A DNA stretch of 51,295 nucleotides. It comes from Paraburkholderia heleia NBRC 101817 (GTDB taxonomy: Bacteria > Pseudomonadota > Gammaproteobacteria > Burkholderiales > Burkholderiaceae). Below, in pieces: positions 1 through 7,501 of this stretch. The DNA lies in NCBI RefSeq assembly GCF_000739775.1, contig NZ_BBJH01000060.1, forward strand, positions 1 to 51,295. The letters run 5' to 3'. A program made the position numbers and the translations under genes. The notes under the pieces are model-generated. The model was not told the origin of the DNA. It worked only from the letters and a program-made list of their open reading frames with translations, and made no database searches. The stretch's first letter is position 1. Each line of letters opens with the position of its first letter.

Positions 1-1005
1 GGGCTGCGCGGGGACGCCCTGCGCCCCATGCGCAAGCGCCATGTCCTGCATTGCGTTTGCACCGCGCGCCGGCTGGCGGCGCGCTTCGCCGAGCGGCGCG
101 CCTGGCTGCGACGGCGCGCGCGGCGGTTCCATCGCTGCTCGCGACGCACCCGCAGGCGGCGTCTGCACCGGCGGCACCGGCGCACGCGTGCCGCGCAGCC
201 AGTCGGCGGCCGCTGTCGGTTCGGTGCGCGCCCATGCCGCGGCGCGATCGGCGGGACCACGGAAGCCGGGCTCGGCACGCCACGACGCAGCATCCGCAGA
301 CGTGTCCTGTGCGGCGGCAGCGGCCGACGCTGCGCCGAATCCCGTGGCCATCGCGCCGGCTGTGCGCGGCGTATCGCGACCCGCGCGATCCTCGCGTACG
401 TCGCGCGCCGGCGGCCGCCAGATCGTCGGCCGTTTGCGTCGTGCGCCGTCGCCTGGCATCGGCGGATTGAAGGTGGCGGCGCTATGCGTGGGCAGTCCGT
501 CTTCGGCTGCGGCATGGCGGCTGCGGCGTTCGCGGCGCGGGCTGTCTTCGGTTTCTCGCGCGGCGCGGATGTTCAGGCCGAGGCCTAGCGAGATGTCGGC
601 CCAGGCGAGGAATTCGCGCCAATGGAAGTCGAGCAGCCACGGCAAGCTCACGAGCAGGAGGGCCGTCATCGCGAGCGGCGCGGCCACGTGGCCGACGAGC
701 TTGCCGAGCCCGCCCGAAAGCGCGTGGCCGAGCGCGTCGAAACCGGCGATGTCGATTACCGTCGCCTCGAGCGCGCAGCTCGCCACGAGCACGCCGACGA
801 AGCCGAGCCAGAGCCGGATCGTGCCCGGGCCGCGCAGGCCCGCGCCGCCCGGCAGCACGGACTTGACGAGACGCCAGATCAGGGGGATGAGCCAGACGGT
901 CGAAATGCCGAACCAGCCAGGAACTACCGTGTGCATGCCGAAGATATACGTAGAGAAGGTGTGCGACGTGTGGAGTGTAACCGCTCGGCCCCTGCGCGCC
1001 GCCAT
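1..1005 (-). CDS. FtsK/SpoIIIE-type DNA translocase, N-terminal membrane part (partial)
   Basis: This frame has no stop codon between position 1005 and the left edge, so the gene continues outside the window. Its start resembles the 4TM domain of FtsK. Three hydrophobic segments are visible at about residues 30-48, 58-80 and 100-125, including the family-like motifs LVASCALEA and LPWLLDFHWREFLAW. A Pro/Arg/Ala-rich linker begins near residue 150, as in FtsK. The ATPase motor would lie beyond the edge. FtsK pumps chromosome ends to the septum and activates dif recombination; that is family knowledge, not seen here. The first FtsK transmembrane helix is not visible in this frame or just upstream, so the N-terminus is short. 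No clear Shine-Dalgarno sequence supports the ATG at 1005; an in-frame ATG at 936 is an alternative. It may be a second ftsK paralogue, since the usual one sits by trxB/lolA. Confidence 0.62.
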   Translation of the reverse strand, partial: MAARRGRAVTLHTSHTFSTYIFGMHTVVPGWFGISTVWLIPLIWRLVKSVLPGGAGLRGPGTIRLWLGFVGVLVASCALEATVIDIAGFDALGHALSGGLGKLVGHVAAPLAMTALLLVSLPWLLDFHWREFLAWADISLGLGLNIRAARETEDSPRRERRSRHAAAEDGLPTHSAATFNPPMPGDGARRKRPTIWRPPARDVREDRAGRDTPRTAGAMATGFGAASAAAAAQDTSADAASWRAEPGFRGPADRAAAWARTEPTAAADWLRGTRAPVPPVQTPPAGASRAAMEPPRAPSQPGAPLGEARRQPARGANAMQDMALAHGAQGVPAQP

Positions 1006-1104
1006 CCGCTTGAGGGCGATGTGGTGCGCCGCGCGGCAGGCGTTGCGCGCCCGACACGCCAGAGACCCCGCGTGTGCCGCTTTGGTTCGCGCGCAACAAA
1101 TAAA

Positions 1105-1134
1105 GAGCCGCGCCGGGCAAGGGCGCGGCGGCTC
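1105..1134 (-). terminator. Rho-independent terminator of the META-domain gene
   Basis: Read on the minus strand, a GC-rich stem (GCCGCGCC paired with GGCGCGGC, with a small bulge) is followed by TTTATTTG. It lies 14 bases past the stop codon at 1148, so it should end the lipoprotein transcript before the FtsK-like gene. Confidence 0.65.
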
Positions 1135-1147
1135 GTGCGCGCAGCGA

Positions 1148-1837
1148 TCACTGCGCCGGTTTGGCGTCGGAGGCTGTGCCGGGCGTCGCGGCCGGGCTTG
1201 TGCCTGGTTCGGCGCCCTGTTCGGCAAACGTCAGGCGGTCGCCGTTTTCGAGCACGAGAAAGAGCGATTGCGGATGGCGCATCTGCACGCCGGAGCGCGC
1301 GATATGCGAGAGCGCTTCCAGATAAGCACCCTCGATATCGCCGCCCGCGCCGATGCACGCCATGCGCGTGCTGCCGAGCTGGCTGAATGAGAGCAGGCCG
1401 TTCTTGAGCGCATAGGCGCCGAAATAGCGGTTGCAGCCCGAGAAGCCGCTTGCGCGGCGCTGGCCGCTCTCGGTCGAGAGGTCGAGCGTGATGGGGCGAG
1501 CGTCGGGGTTTTCGGTGTTGCCGGCATCGGCGTTGCGGCCCGGCAGGGCGCGCATCGTGCCGTCGGCGCGCTTCCATTCCACGAGCTGCCAGTGCGTGTT
1601 GTCGAGCAGCTGCGTCGTGGCGGGGTTGAACGGATCGGGCAGCGGCGCGGAGGCATCCGTGTGCACGGGCAGCTTGCACGCGCACACCAGCAGGGCCGCA
1701 GCGAGCATCGCCGTGCGCGAGGCCAGCTTTCGCGCGAATTCGCCTCGGGCGGGGCGCTGGCGCATCTTCACGCGCGGGCTCGGTGCCTGGATCGGCGTCT
1801 GGCTCGGCGTCTGGCTCGCCGTCCGGCTAGTAGGCAT
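1148..1837 (-). CDS. META-domain (HslJ-like) lipoprotein
   Basis: The product is 229 aa. I chose the ATG at 1837 because AGGA lies about 8 bases upstream; a longer frame to 1966 has no such support and reads as low-complexity Arg/Ala. After a Gln/Thr/Pro-rich N-terminus and basic residues, a hydrophobic stretch ends in LLVCAC, which looks like a lipobox for lipid attachment. The META domain (DUF306) follows: THWQLVEW, then SGFSGCNRYFGAY and an RMAC motif. HslJ of E. coli is a heat-inducible outer-membrane protein linked to novobiocin resistance; whether this protein shares that role is unknown. The C-terminus is Ala/Pro/Thr-rich. A perfect SQTP repeat occurs near the start. It is divergent from purT and has its own terminator. 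Confidence 0.8.
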   Translation of the reverse strand: MPTSRTASQTPSQTPIQAPSPRVKMRQRPARGEFARKLASRTAMLAAALLVCACKLPVHTDASAPLPDPFNPATTQLLDNTHWQLVEWKRADGTMRALPGRNADAGNTENPDARPITLDLSTESGQRRASGFSGCNRYFGAYALKNGLLSFSQLGSTRMACIGAGGDIEGAYLEALSHIARSGVQMRHPQSLFLVLENGDRLTFAEQGAEPGTSPAATPGTASDAKPAQ

Positions 1838-2027
1838 CGCATCGTTCCTCGTAATCGACGAAGGCGTAAGCGTAACGCACCGCGCTGCAGCATGCGAGCG
1901 CAAACGTGCGCGCGCCGCGCCTGAACCGGACGGCCGCCGACGCGCCAAAGTGCCGCGCCGCGGCAAGGCCGCGTGTTAACATCGGCGCTCTTACGCATTT
2001 GCGCCATCCCGCCATTCTGGAGACATC

Positions 2028-3251
2028 ATGCAAACCCGCCCCCGCATCGGCACGCCGCTTTCCGCTTGCGCCACCCGTGTCATGCTGCTCGGCGCGGGCG
2101 AGCTTGGCAAGGAAGTGATCATCGCGCTGCAACGTCTCGGCGTTGAGGTGATCGCCGTCGACCGTTACGAAAACGCGCCGGGCCATCAGGTCGCGCACCG
2201 CGCGCACGTGATCGACATGGCCGATCCCAAGGCGCTGCGCGCGCTCATCGACGCCGAACGCCCGCATCTCGTCGTGCCCGAAATCGAAGCGATCGCCACC
2301 GACGCGCTCGCCGCCGTCGAAGCCGAAGGTGTCGCCGAGGTGATCCCCACCGCGCGCGCCGCGCAGCTCACGATGAACCGCGAGGGCATCCGGCGTCTCG
2401 CCGCCGAGGAACTCGGCCTCGCCACCTCGCCCTATGCGTTTGCCGATTCGCTCGACGAGCTGAAGGCGGGCGCCGCCAAGGTCGGTTATCCGTGCGTGGT
2501 GAAGCCGGTGATGTCGTCGTCGGGCAAGGGGCAGTCGGTCGTGCGCAGCGACGCCGACGTCGAGCGCGCCTGGGACTATGCGCTGGCGGGCGGCCGCGTG
2601 AACCGCGGGCGCGTGATCGTCGAGGGCTTCATCAACTTCGACTATGAAATCACGCAGCTGACCGTGCGCGCCACCGACCCGGCGAGCGGCCAGGTGCAGA
2701 CGTATTTCTGCGATCCGATCGGCCACCTTCAGGTGGACGGCGACTACGTCGAATCGTGGCAGCCGCAGCCGATGAGCGCGCAGGCGCTCGAGCGCTCGCG
2801 CGAGATTTCGCACAGGGTGACCGAGGCGCTCGGCGGCCGGGGTCTGTTCGGCGTCGAGCTGTTCGTGCGCGGCGACGAGGTGTGGTTCTCGGAAGTGAGC
2901 CCGCGCCCGCACGACACGGGGCTTGTCACGCTCGCGTCGCAGCGCTTCTCGGAGTTCGAGTTGCATGCGCGCGCGATTCTCGGTCTGCCCGTCGATACGA
3001 CGGCGCGCGGTCCGGGCGCCTCGGCCGTGATCTATGGCGGCATGGACGCGCGCGGCATCGCGTTCGAGGGCGTCGTAGAGGCGCTGGCCGTGCCGGGCGC
3101 GGATCTGCGCCTGTTCGGCAAGCCCGAAAGCTTCGTGAAGCGCCGCATGGGCGTTGCGCTCGCCACGGGTGCCGACACCGGCGAGGCCCGCTCGCGCGCC
3201 CGCGAAGCGGCCGCGGCGGTGCGTCCGGTGCCGGGCGACGCCGCGCAGTGA
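2028..3251 (+). CDS. purT: formate-dependent phosphoribosylglycinamide formyltransferase (GAR transformylase 2)
   Basis: PurT makes formyl-GAR from GAR, formate and ATP, an alternative to the folate-dependent PurN in purine synthesis, in the cytosol. The 407-aa protein starts with the glycine-rich VMLLGAGELGKEV segment, followed by the ATP-grasp domain with the SSSGKGQS loop (about residue 165) and the metal-binding region around FGVELFVRG and EVSPRPHDTG. The C-terminal VIYGG and GVALATG motifs match the family. Length is close to that of E. coli PurT (392 aa). The ATG is preceded by GGAGAC at a good distance. The gene appears monocistronic or weakly linked to the downstream mliC-like gene 61 bases away. 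purD, acting one step earlier, is also in this window at 27845-29119. Confidence 0.96.
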   Translation: MQTRPRIGTPLSACATRVMLLGAGELGKEVIIALQRLGVEVIAVDRYENAPGHQVAHRAHVIDMADPKALRALIDAERPHLVVPEIEAIATDALAAVEAEGVAEVIPTARAAQLTMNREGIRRLAAEELGLATSPYAFADSLDELKAGAAKVGYPCVVKPVMSSSGKGQSVVRSDADVERAWDYALAGGRVNRGRVIVEGFINFDYEITQLTVRATDPASGQVQTYFCDPIGHLQVDGDYVESWQPQPMSAQALERSREISHRVTEALGGRGLFGVELFVRGDEVWFSEVSPRPHDTGLVTLASQRFSEFELHARAILGLPVDTTARGPGASAVIYGGMDARGIAFEGVVEALAVPGADLRLFGKPESFVKRRMGVALATGADTGEARSRAREAAAAVRPVPGDAAQ

Positions 3252-3278
3252 CCGTACGGCGCGGGACCGGCGCAACGC

Positions 3279-3300
3279 CAACGCAACACCAACGCAACAC
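3279..3300 (+). repeat. 11-bp tandem duplication upstream of the MliC-like gene
   Basis: The unit CAACGCAACAC occurs twice in direct succession, at 3279-3289 and 3290-3300, just before the ribosome-binding site of the next gene. Confidence 0.85.
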
Positions 3301-3312
3301 CCGGAGAACACA

Positions 3313-3708
3313 ATGATCGACGCTCGAAGCGGTGCCATCCGGCTGGCGGCAGCGTGCGGTCTCGCCGCCGCGCTGCACGTGGGCATGGCGAATGCGGCAA
3401 ATGCGGCGGCCCCGCTCGAAGTGCGCGACATCCAGGTGCAGTCGCGCCACACGTTCAGCTACACCTGCGCCGACGGCAAGACCTTCAAGGTCACCTATCT
3501 GAACGCGGCCAACGGCCAGAGCTTCGCGCTCGTGCCGGTGGACGGCCGCAAGCGCCTTTTCGTCGGCGTGATCGCCGCTTCGGGCGTGAAGTACGTCGCC
3601 GACCGCTACACGTGGTGGACGAGAGGCCCCGGCGCGGATCTCTACGACGTCACGTCCGAGGCGAGTCCGAAGCCGGTGCTCCCGGGTTGCGCGACGATCA
3701 TGCGCTAA
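3313..3708 (+). CDS. secreted MliC-like protein (C-type lysozyme inhibitor fold)
   Basis: The product is 131 aa with a signal peptide of about 35 residues (AACGLAAALHVGMANAANA, likely cut after an Ala). The mature part resembles MliC/PliC periplasmic inhibitors of C-type lysozyme: it has SYTCADGKTFKVTYLN near its start, RYTWWTRG in the middle, and a Cys near each end (TCADG, PGCATIMR) that could form a disulphide. In characterised MliC the loops around the WW motif carry a conserved Ser and Lys that enter the lysozyme active site. Here those places appear to be Val and Arg, so inhibitory activity is uncertain. The ATG is preceded by CGGAGAACACA. It follows purT by 61 bases and precedes the ThDP gene by 122 bases. 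Confidence 0.72.
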   Translation: MIDARSGAIRLAAACGLAAALHVGMANAANAAAPLEVRDIQVQSRHTFSYTCADGKTFKVTYLNAANGQSFALVPVDGRKRLFVGVIAASGVKYVADRYTWWTRGPGADLYDVTSEASPKPVLPGCATIMR

Positions 3709-3830
3709 CGCCCGACGCCCGACGCACGCTTCACGACGCATTCCGTCTCGCGGGAGTAACCTGTCGGCCTGTTCGCGAAGGCCGGCTGCCGCCCGCGCCG
3801 CCGGCCGCGCTCTTGCCAGCGAGGTGGTCG

Positions 3831-5477
3831 ATGAAAGCATCGGATCTGTTCGTGAAGGCGCTCGAAGCAGAAGGCGTCGATTATGTGTTCGGTATTCCCG
3901 GGGAAGAGAACCTCGATCTGCTCGAATCGCTGCGGCGCTCGAAGATTCGTCTGATCGTCACGCGCCACGAGCAGGCCGCGGGCTTCATGGCCGCCACTTA
4001 TGGACGGCTGACGGGCCGCACCGGCGTGTGTCTGGCTACCCTCGGGCCGGGCGCCACCAACTTCGTGACCGCCGCGGCCTACGCGCAGCTCGGCGGCATG
4101 CCCATGCTGATGGTTACGGGCCAGAAGCCCATCAAGTCGAGCAAGCAGGGCCACTTCCAGATCGTCGACGTCGTGCGCATGATGGAGCCGCTCACCAAGT
4201 ACGCGCGTCAGATTGTCTCCATCGGCAACATTCCGGCGCTCGTGCGCGAGGCGTTTCGCCAGGCCGAGCAGGAGCGGCCCGGCGCCGTGCATCTCGAACT
4301 TCCCGAAGACGTGGCCGACGAAGAGGGCGACGGCAAGCCCATTCCCAAGAGCTTCAGCCGCCGGCCCGTGGCCGAGGAAAAGGCCGTCGCGCACGCGGTG
4401 GCGGCGATCTGCAAGGCGCGCCATCCGCTTCTCATGATCGGTGCGGGGGGCAATCGCAAGACCACGCGCAACGTGCTGCGCGAGTTCGTCGACGAAACTG
4501 GCATCCCGTTCTTCACCACGCAAATGGGCAAGGGCGTGATCGACGAGTCGCATCCGCTGTGGCTCGGCAACGCCACGCTGTCGGACGGCGACTTCGTGCA
4601 CCGGGCGATCGAGCACGCCGACTGCATCATCAACGTCGGCCACGACGTGATCGAAAAGCCGCCGTTCTTCATGCGCAGCGCGGAAGAGAAAACCGTCATC
4701 CACGTGAATTTTCTCGGCGCGCAAGTCGACCCCGTGTATTTCCCGCAGATCGAGGTGGTGGGCGACATCGCCAACGCCGTGTGGCAGCTCAAGGAGAGCC
4801 TGAAACCGCGCGAGCACGCGTGGGACTTCGCGCGCTTCGAGGAGATCAAGCGCCATTTCGAGGCGCATCTCGTTAAGGGCCAGCACGACGAGCGCTTTCC
4901 CCTGTACCCGGTGCGGCTCGTGCACGACGTGTACGGCGCGATGCCCGAGGACGGCATCCTCTGCCTCGACAACGGCATGTACAAGATCTGGTTCGCGCGC
5001 TACTACCGCGCGCGCGAGCCCAATTCGATCCTGCTCGACAACGCGCTCGCCTCGATGGGCGCGGGGCTGCCCTCGGCCATCGCCACGAAGATCGTGCATC
5101 CGCAGCGCAAGGTCGTGGCCGTGTGCGGCGACGGCGGCTTCATGATGAATTCGCAGGAACTGGAGACCGCGGTGCGCCTGAAGCTCGATCTCGTCGTGCT
5201 GCTGTTGCGCGACGACGCGTTCGGCATGATTCGCTGGAAGCAGGAAAACATGAATTTCCCCGATTACGGGATGACGCTGCAGAACCCCGATTTCGTCGAC
5301 TACGCGCAGAGCTACGGCGCGCATGGCCACCGCGTGGGATCGGCGGACGAACTCAAGCCGCTCTTCGAGCAATGCCTCGCGCAACCGGGCGTGCATGTGA
5401 TCGACGTGCCCATCGACTATTCGGACAATGAGCGCGTGCTCAATCGCGATATCAAGCGCCTGAGCGCGCAGCTTTGA
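3831..5477 (+). CDS. ThDP-dependent enzyme of the acetolactate synthase large-subunit family
   Basis: The product is 548 aa with the three-domain layout of ThDP enzymes such as acetolactate synthase. The N-terminal pyrimidine-binding domain carries the catalytic Glu (TRHEQAAGF, E47). A central domain follows, then a PP domain with the ThDP motif CGDGGFMMNS (G433-D434-G435). I start at ATG 3831, which has GAGGTGG upstream; the frame is open further left but that sequence is a shadow of the previous gene. No ilvN/ilvH regulatory subunit is next to it, unlike biosynthetic acetolactate synthase. Only 24 bases separate it from an aldehyde dehydrogenase gene. The pairing suggests a catabolic 2-keto-acid decarboxylase or lyase whose aldehyde product is oxidised by the partner. 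The substrate cannot be read from sequence. Confidence 0.85.
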   Translation: MKASDLFVKALEAEGVDYVFGIPGEENLDLLESLRRSKIRLIVTRHEQAAGFMAATYGRLTGRTGVCLATLGPGATNFVTAAAYAQLGGMPMLMVTGQKPIKSSKQGHFQIVDVVRMMEPLTKYARQIVSIGNIPALVREAFRQAEQERPGAVHLELPEDVADEEGDGKPIPKSFSRRPVAEEKAVAHAVAAICKARHPLLMIGAGGNRKTTRNVLREFVDETGIPFFTTQMGKGVIDESHPLWLGNATLSDGDFVHRAIEHADCIINVGHDVIEKPPFFMRSAEEKTVIHVNFLGAQVDPVYFPQIEVVGDIANAVWQLKESLKPREHAWDFARFEEIKRHFEAHLVKGQHDERFPLYPVRLVHDVYGAMPEDGILCLDNGMYKIWFARYYRAREPNSILLDNALASMGAGLPSAIATKIVHPQRKVVAVCGDGGFMMNSQELETAVRLKLDLVVLLLRDDAFGMIRWKQENMNFPDYGMTLQNPDFVDYAQSYGAHGHRVGSADELKPLFEQCLAQPGVHVIDVPIDYSDNERVLNRDIKRLSAQL

Positions 5478-5501
5478 CGCCGCACTTACGGAGAACCCGT
5501 C

Positions 5502-6938
5502 ATGCTCAAACCGACCTATCCGTATTACCTGGCCAACGAGGCTGTCGCCGCCAACACCGACCTCGAAGTCACCGACAAATACAGCGGCGAAGTCGCCACG
5601 CGCGTCGCGCTCGCCGACGCGAAAGCGATCGATAAAGCCATCGCGGCGGCCGAAGCCGCCATGCCGGCCATGCGCGCGTTCCCGCCGTACAAGCGCCAGG
5701 CCGTGATCGACCATTGTGTGGCGCGCTTTCGCGAGCGCTTCGACGAGCTGGCGATGGCGCTGTGCATCGAGGCGGGCAAGCCGATCAACGATTCGCGCGG
5801 CGAGGCCACGCGCCTGATCGACACGTTCCGCGTGGCCGCCGAAGAGAGCGTGCGCATCGACGGCGAGATCGTCAATCTCGAGATTTCGGCGCGCGCGAAG
5901 GGCTATCACGGCTACGTGAAGCGCGTGCCGATCGGACCGTGCTCGTTCATCTCGCCGTTCAATTTCCCGCTCAATCTGGCGGCGCACAAGGTTGCGCCGG
6001 CGCTCGCCGCCGGCGTGCCGTTCGTGCTGAAGCCCGCGAGCCGCACGCCGGTGGGCGCGCTGATCATCGGCGAGGTGCTGGCGGAAACCGACCTGCCCAA
6101 GGGCGCATTCTCGATCCTGCCCGCGCACCGCGACGGCGCCGACCTCTTCACGACCGACGAGCGGTTCAAGCTGCTCTCGTTCACGGGCTCGCCCGCGGTG
6201 GGCTGGGACCTCAAGAAGAAGGCCGGCAAGAAGAAAGTGGTGCTGGAACTGGGCGGCAATGCGGCGGCCATCGTCGACGGCGACCAGGGCGGCAAGCTCG
6301 ATTACGTCGTCGAGCGCCTCGCGTTCGGCGCGTACTACCAGTCGGGGCAGAGCTGCATCGGCGTGCAGCGCATTCTCGTGCACGCGTCGATTTACGACGC
6401 GCTGCGCGACAAGCTCATCGCCAGGGTCAAGACGCTCAAGATGGGCGACCCGAAGGACGAAACGACCTTCGTCGGGCCGATGATCTCGGAGTCCGAGTCG
6501 AAGCGTCTGGCGGGCTGGATGGAGAGCGCGGTGCTCGCGGGCGCGAAGATCGTCGCGGGCGGCAAGGTGGACGGCGCGATGTTCGAGGCCACGCTGCTCG
6601 AAGACGTGCGCCGCGACACCGACCTCTACCGCAAGGAGGCGTTCGGGCCGGTTGCGATCCTCGAGCGTTTCGACGACTTCGGCCGGGCGATCGAGATCGT
6701 CAACGACAGCGATTTCGGCCTGCAGGCGGGCGTGTTCACGGATTCGCTCGCCCACGCGCACCGCGCGTGGGACGGGCTCGAGGTGGGCGGCGTGGTGATC
6801 AACGATATTCCGTCATTTCGCGTCGATAACATGCCGTATGGCGGCGTGAAGGATTCCGGGCTCGGGCGCGAGGGGGTGCGCTACGCGATCGAGGATATGA
6901 CCGAACTGCGGCTGATGGTCATGCGCGAGACGTGGTGA
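5502..6938 (+). CDS. NAD(P)-dependent aldehyde dehydrogenase
   Basis: This 478-aa aldehyde dehydrogenase has the expected catalytic residues: the general base Glu249 in VLELGGN and the nucleophile Cys285 in GQSCIGVQR. The oxyanion region is SPFNFPLNLAAHK and the cofactor loop is SFTGSPAVG. The C-terminal YGGVKDSGLGREG motif is typical. The family oxidises aldehydes to acids in the cytosol; the sequence most resembles the succinate-semialdehyde/broad-specificity groups, but the substrate is inferred only from its partner. The start ATG has GGAGAACCC upstream. It lies 24 bases after the ThDP enzyme gene and is almost certainly co-transcribed with it. A hairpin (6989-7011) follows without a clear T-run. 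Confidence 0.93.
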   Translation: MLKPTYPYYLANEAVAANTDLEVTDKYSGEVATRVALADAKAIDKAIAAAEAAMPAMRAFPPYKRQAVIDHCVARFRERFDELAMALCIEAGKPINDSRGEATRLIDTFRVAAEESVRIDGEIVNLEISARAKGYHGYVKRVPIGPCSFISPFNFPLNLAAHKVAPALAAGVPFVLKPASRTPVGALIIGEVLAETDLPKGAFSILPAHRDGADLFTTDERFKLLSFTGSPAVGWDLKKKAGKKKVVLELGGNAAAIVDGDQGGKLDYVVERLAFGAYYQSGQSCIGVQRILVHASIYDALRDKLIARVKTLKMGDPKDETTFVGPMISESESKRLAGWMESAVLAGAKIVAGGKVDGAMFEATLLEDVRRDTDLYRKEAFGPVAILERFDDFGRAIEIVNDSDFGLQAGVFTDSLAHAHRAWDGLEVGGVVINDIPSFRVDNMPYGGVKDSGLGREGVRYAIEDMTELRLMVMRETW

Positions 6939-7058
6939 GCGGCGAGCAGCGGGCTGGCGAAAAAAGGGGTGCGATGCTCTGCCGTATGGCGCGCGGGACT
7001 TTCCCGTGCGCCGCGTTGCAGAACGCATGGCCTGCTGCCATAGGGATTTATGCCAAGG

Positions 7059-7067
7059 TGCTACAAT
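7059..7067 (+). promoter_or_regulatory. extended -10 promoter element for rhlE
   Basis: TGCTACAAT combines the TGn extension with a near-consensus -10 hexamer. No good -35 is seen, which is normal for extended -10 promoters. It faces rhlE. Confidence 0.5.
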
Positions 7068-7150
7068 ACCGGCCTTTCGGCCCTTTGCGCCTGCAGCAAA
7101 GGGCGGGCAGAACGTCTGCAGTACGCCGGTCACAAGCCGCCCCGAGGCTT

Positions 7151-7179
7151 GCTCGATCGGCCCGAGTAGCCGATCGAGC
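7151..7179 (+). promoter_or_regulatory. perfect 11-bp stem-loop in the rhlE leader
   Basis: GCTCGATCGGC (7151-7161) pairs exactly with GCCGATCGAGC (7169-7179) around a 7-base loop, followed by CGTTTGA. It could be a weak attenuator or a helicase-sensitive structure. Confidence 0.5.
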
Positions 7180-7501
7180 CGTTTGACATATCCGGTGCGC
7201 ACGCCAGTCGACAGGCGAGGATGGCGCCGGAACCATCTGGAATCGAGCGAGTCTGGCTGGGTTGAACCCGTGCGAGCGCGGCCCTGGAGCCTGCGCCCCG
7301 TCACCCGGCAGATTCTCTCGTCGTCCACGGGCCGCCCCGGGCCATCTGTTTGCGGGGCAGCCCTCGCGGGCGTGCGTTCCGCCCGTCGCCGCAGGGCGCC
7401 GATGTTGTTCGGCTCCCTTGCATCGACCTGCAATGCCCAGCAGTGACCTTTTGAGGCGCTCCCGCGCCTTGCGCGAATAGCGCCTTTATAGCGAAGCCAC
7501 C

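Larger units (their letters stand above)
6939..7501. other. 563-base non-coding region and 5' leader of rhlE
   Basis: No convincing gene is present: the open frames here are Arg/Ala/Ser-rich and resemble no family. The stretch holds a hairpin after the dehydrogenase gene (6989-7011), an extended -10 element (7059-7067), a small GGCCTTTCGGCC hairpin just after it, a perfect 11-bp stem-loop (7151-7179), and a TTGACA hexamer at 7183-7188. If transcription starts near 7074, rhlE has a leader of roughly 430 bases. Long leaders are known to mediate autoregulation or cold response of some RNA helicase genes; applying that here is inference. Confidence 0.6.

Noticed and set aside
2926..3840. Minus-strand frame of 304 codons
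   Set aside because: Antisense to purT and the MliC-like gene, with no conserved motifs.
3705..6761. A 1018-codon open frame on the minus strand
   Set aside because: It is antisense to the ThDP and aldehyde dehydrogenase genes, which have clear catalytic motifs. Its His/Arg/Ala/Leu-rich composition is typical of a high-GC shadow frame.
7006..7446. A 146-codon frame in the rhlE leader
   Set aside because: Arg/Ser/Pro-rich, no ribosome-binding site, no recognisable family; other frames in the leader are equally open.
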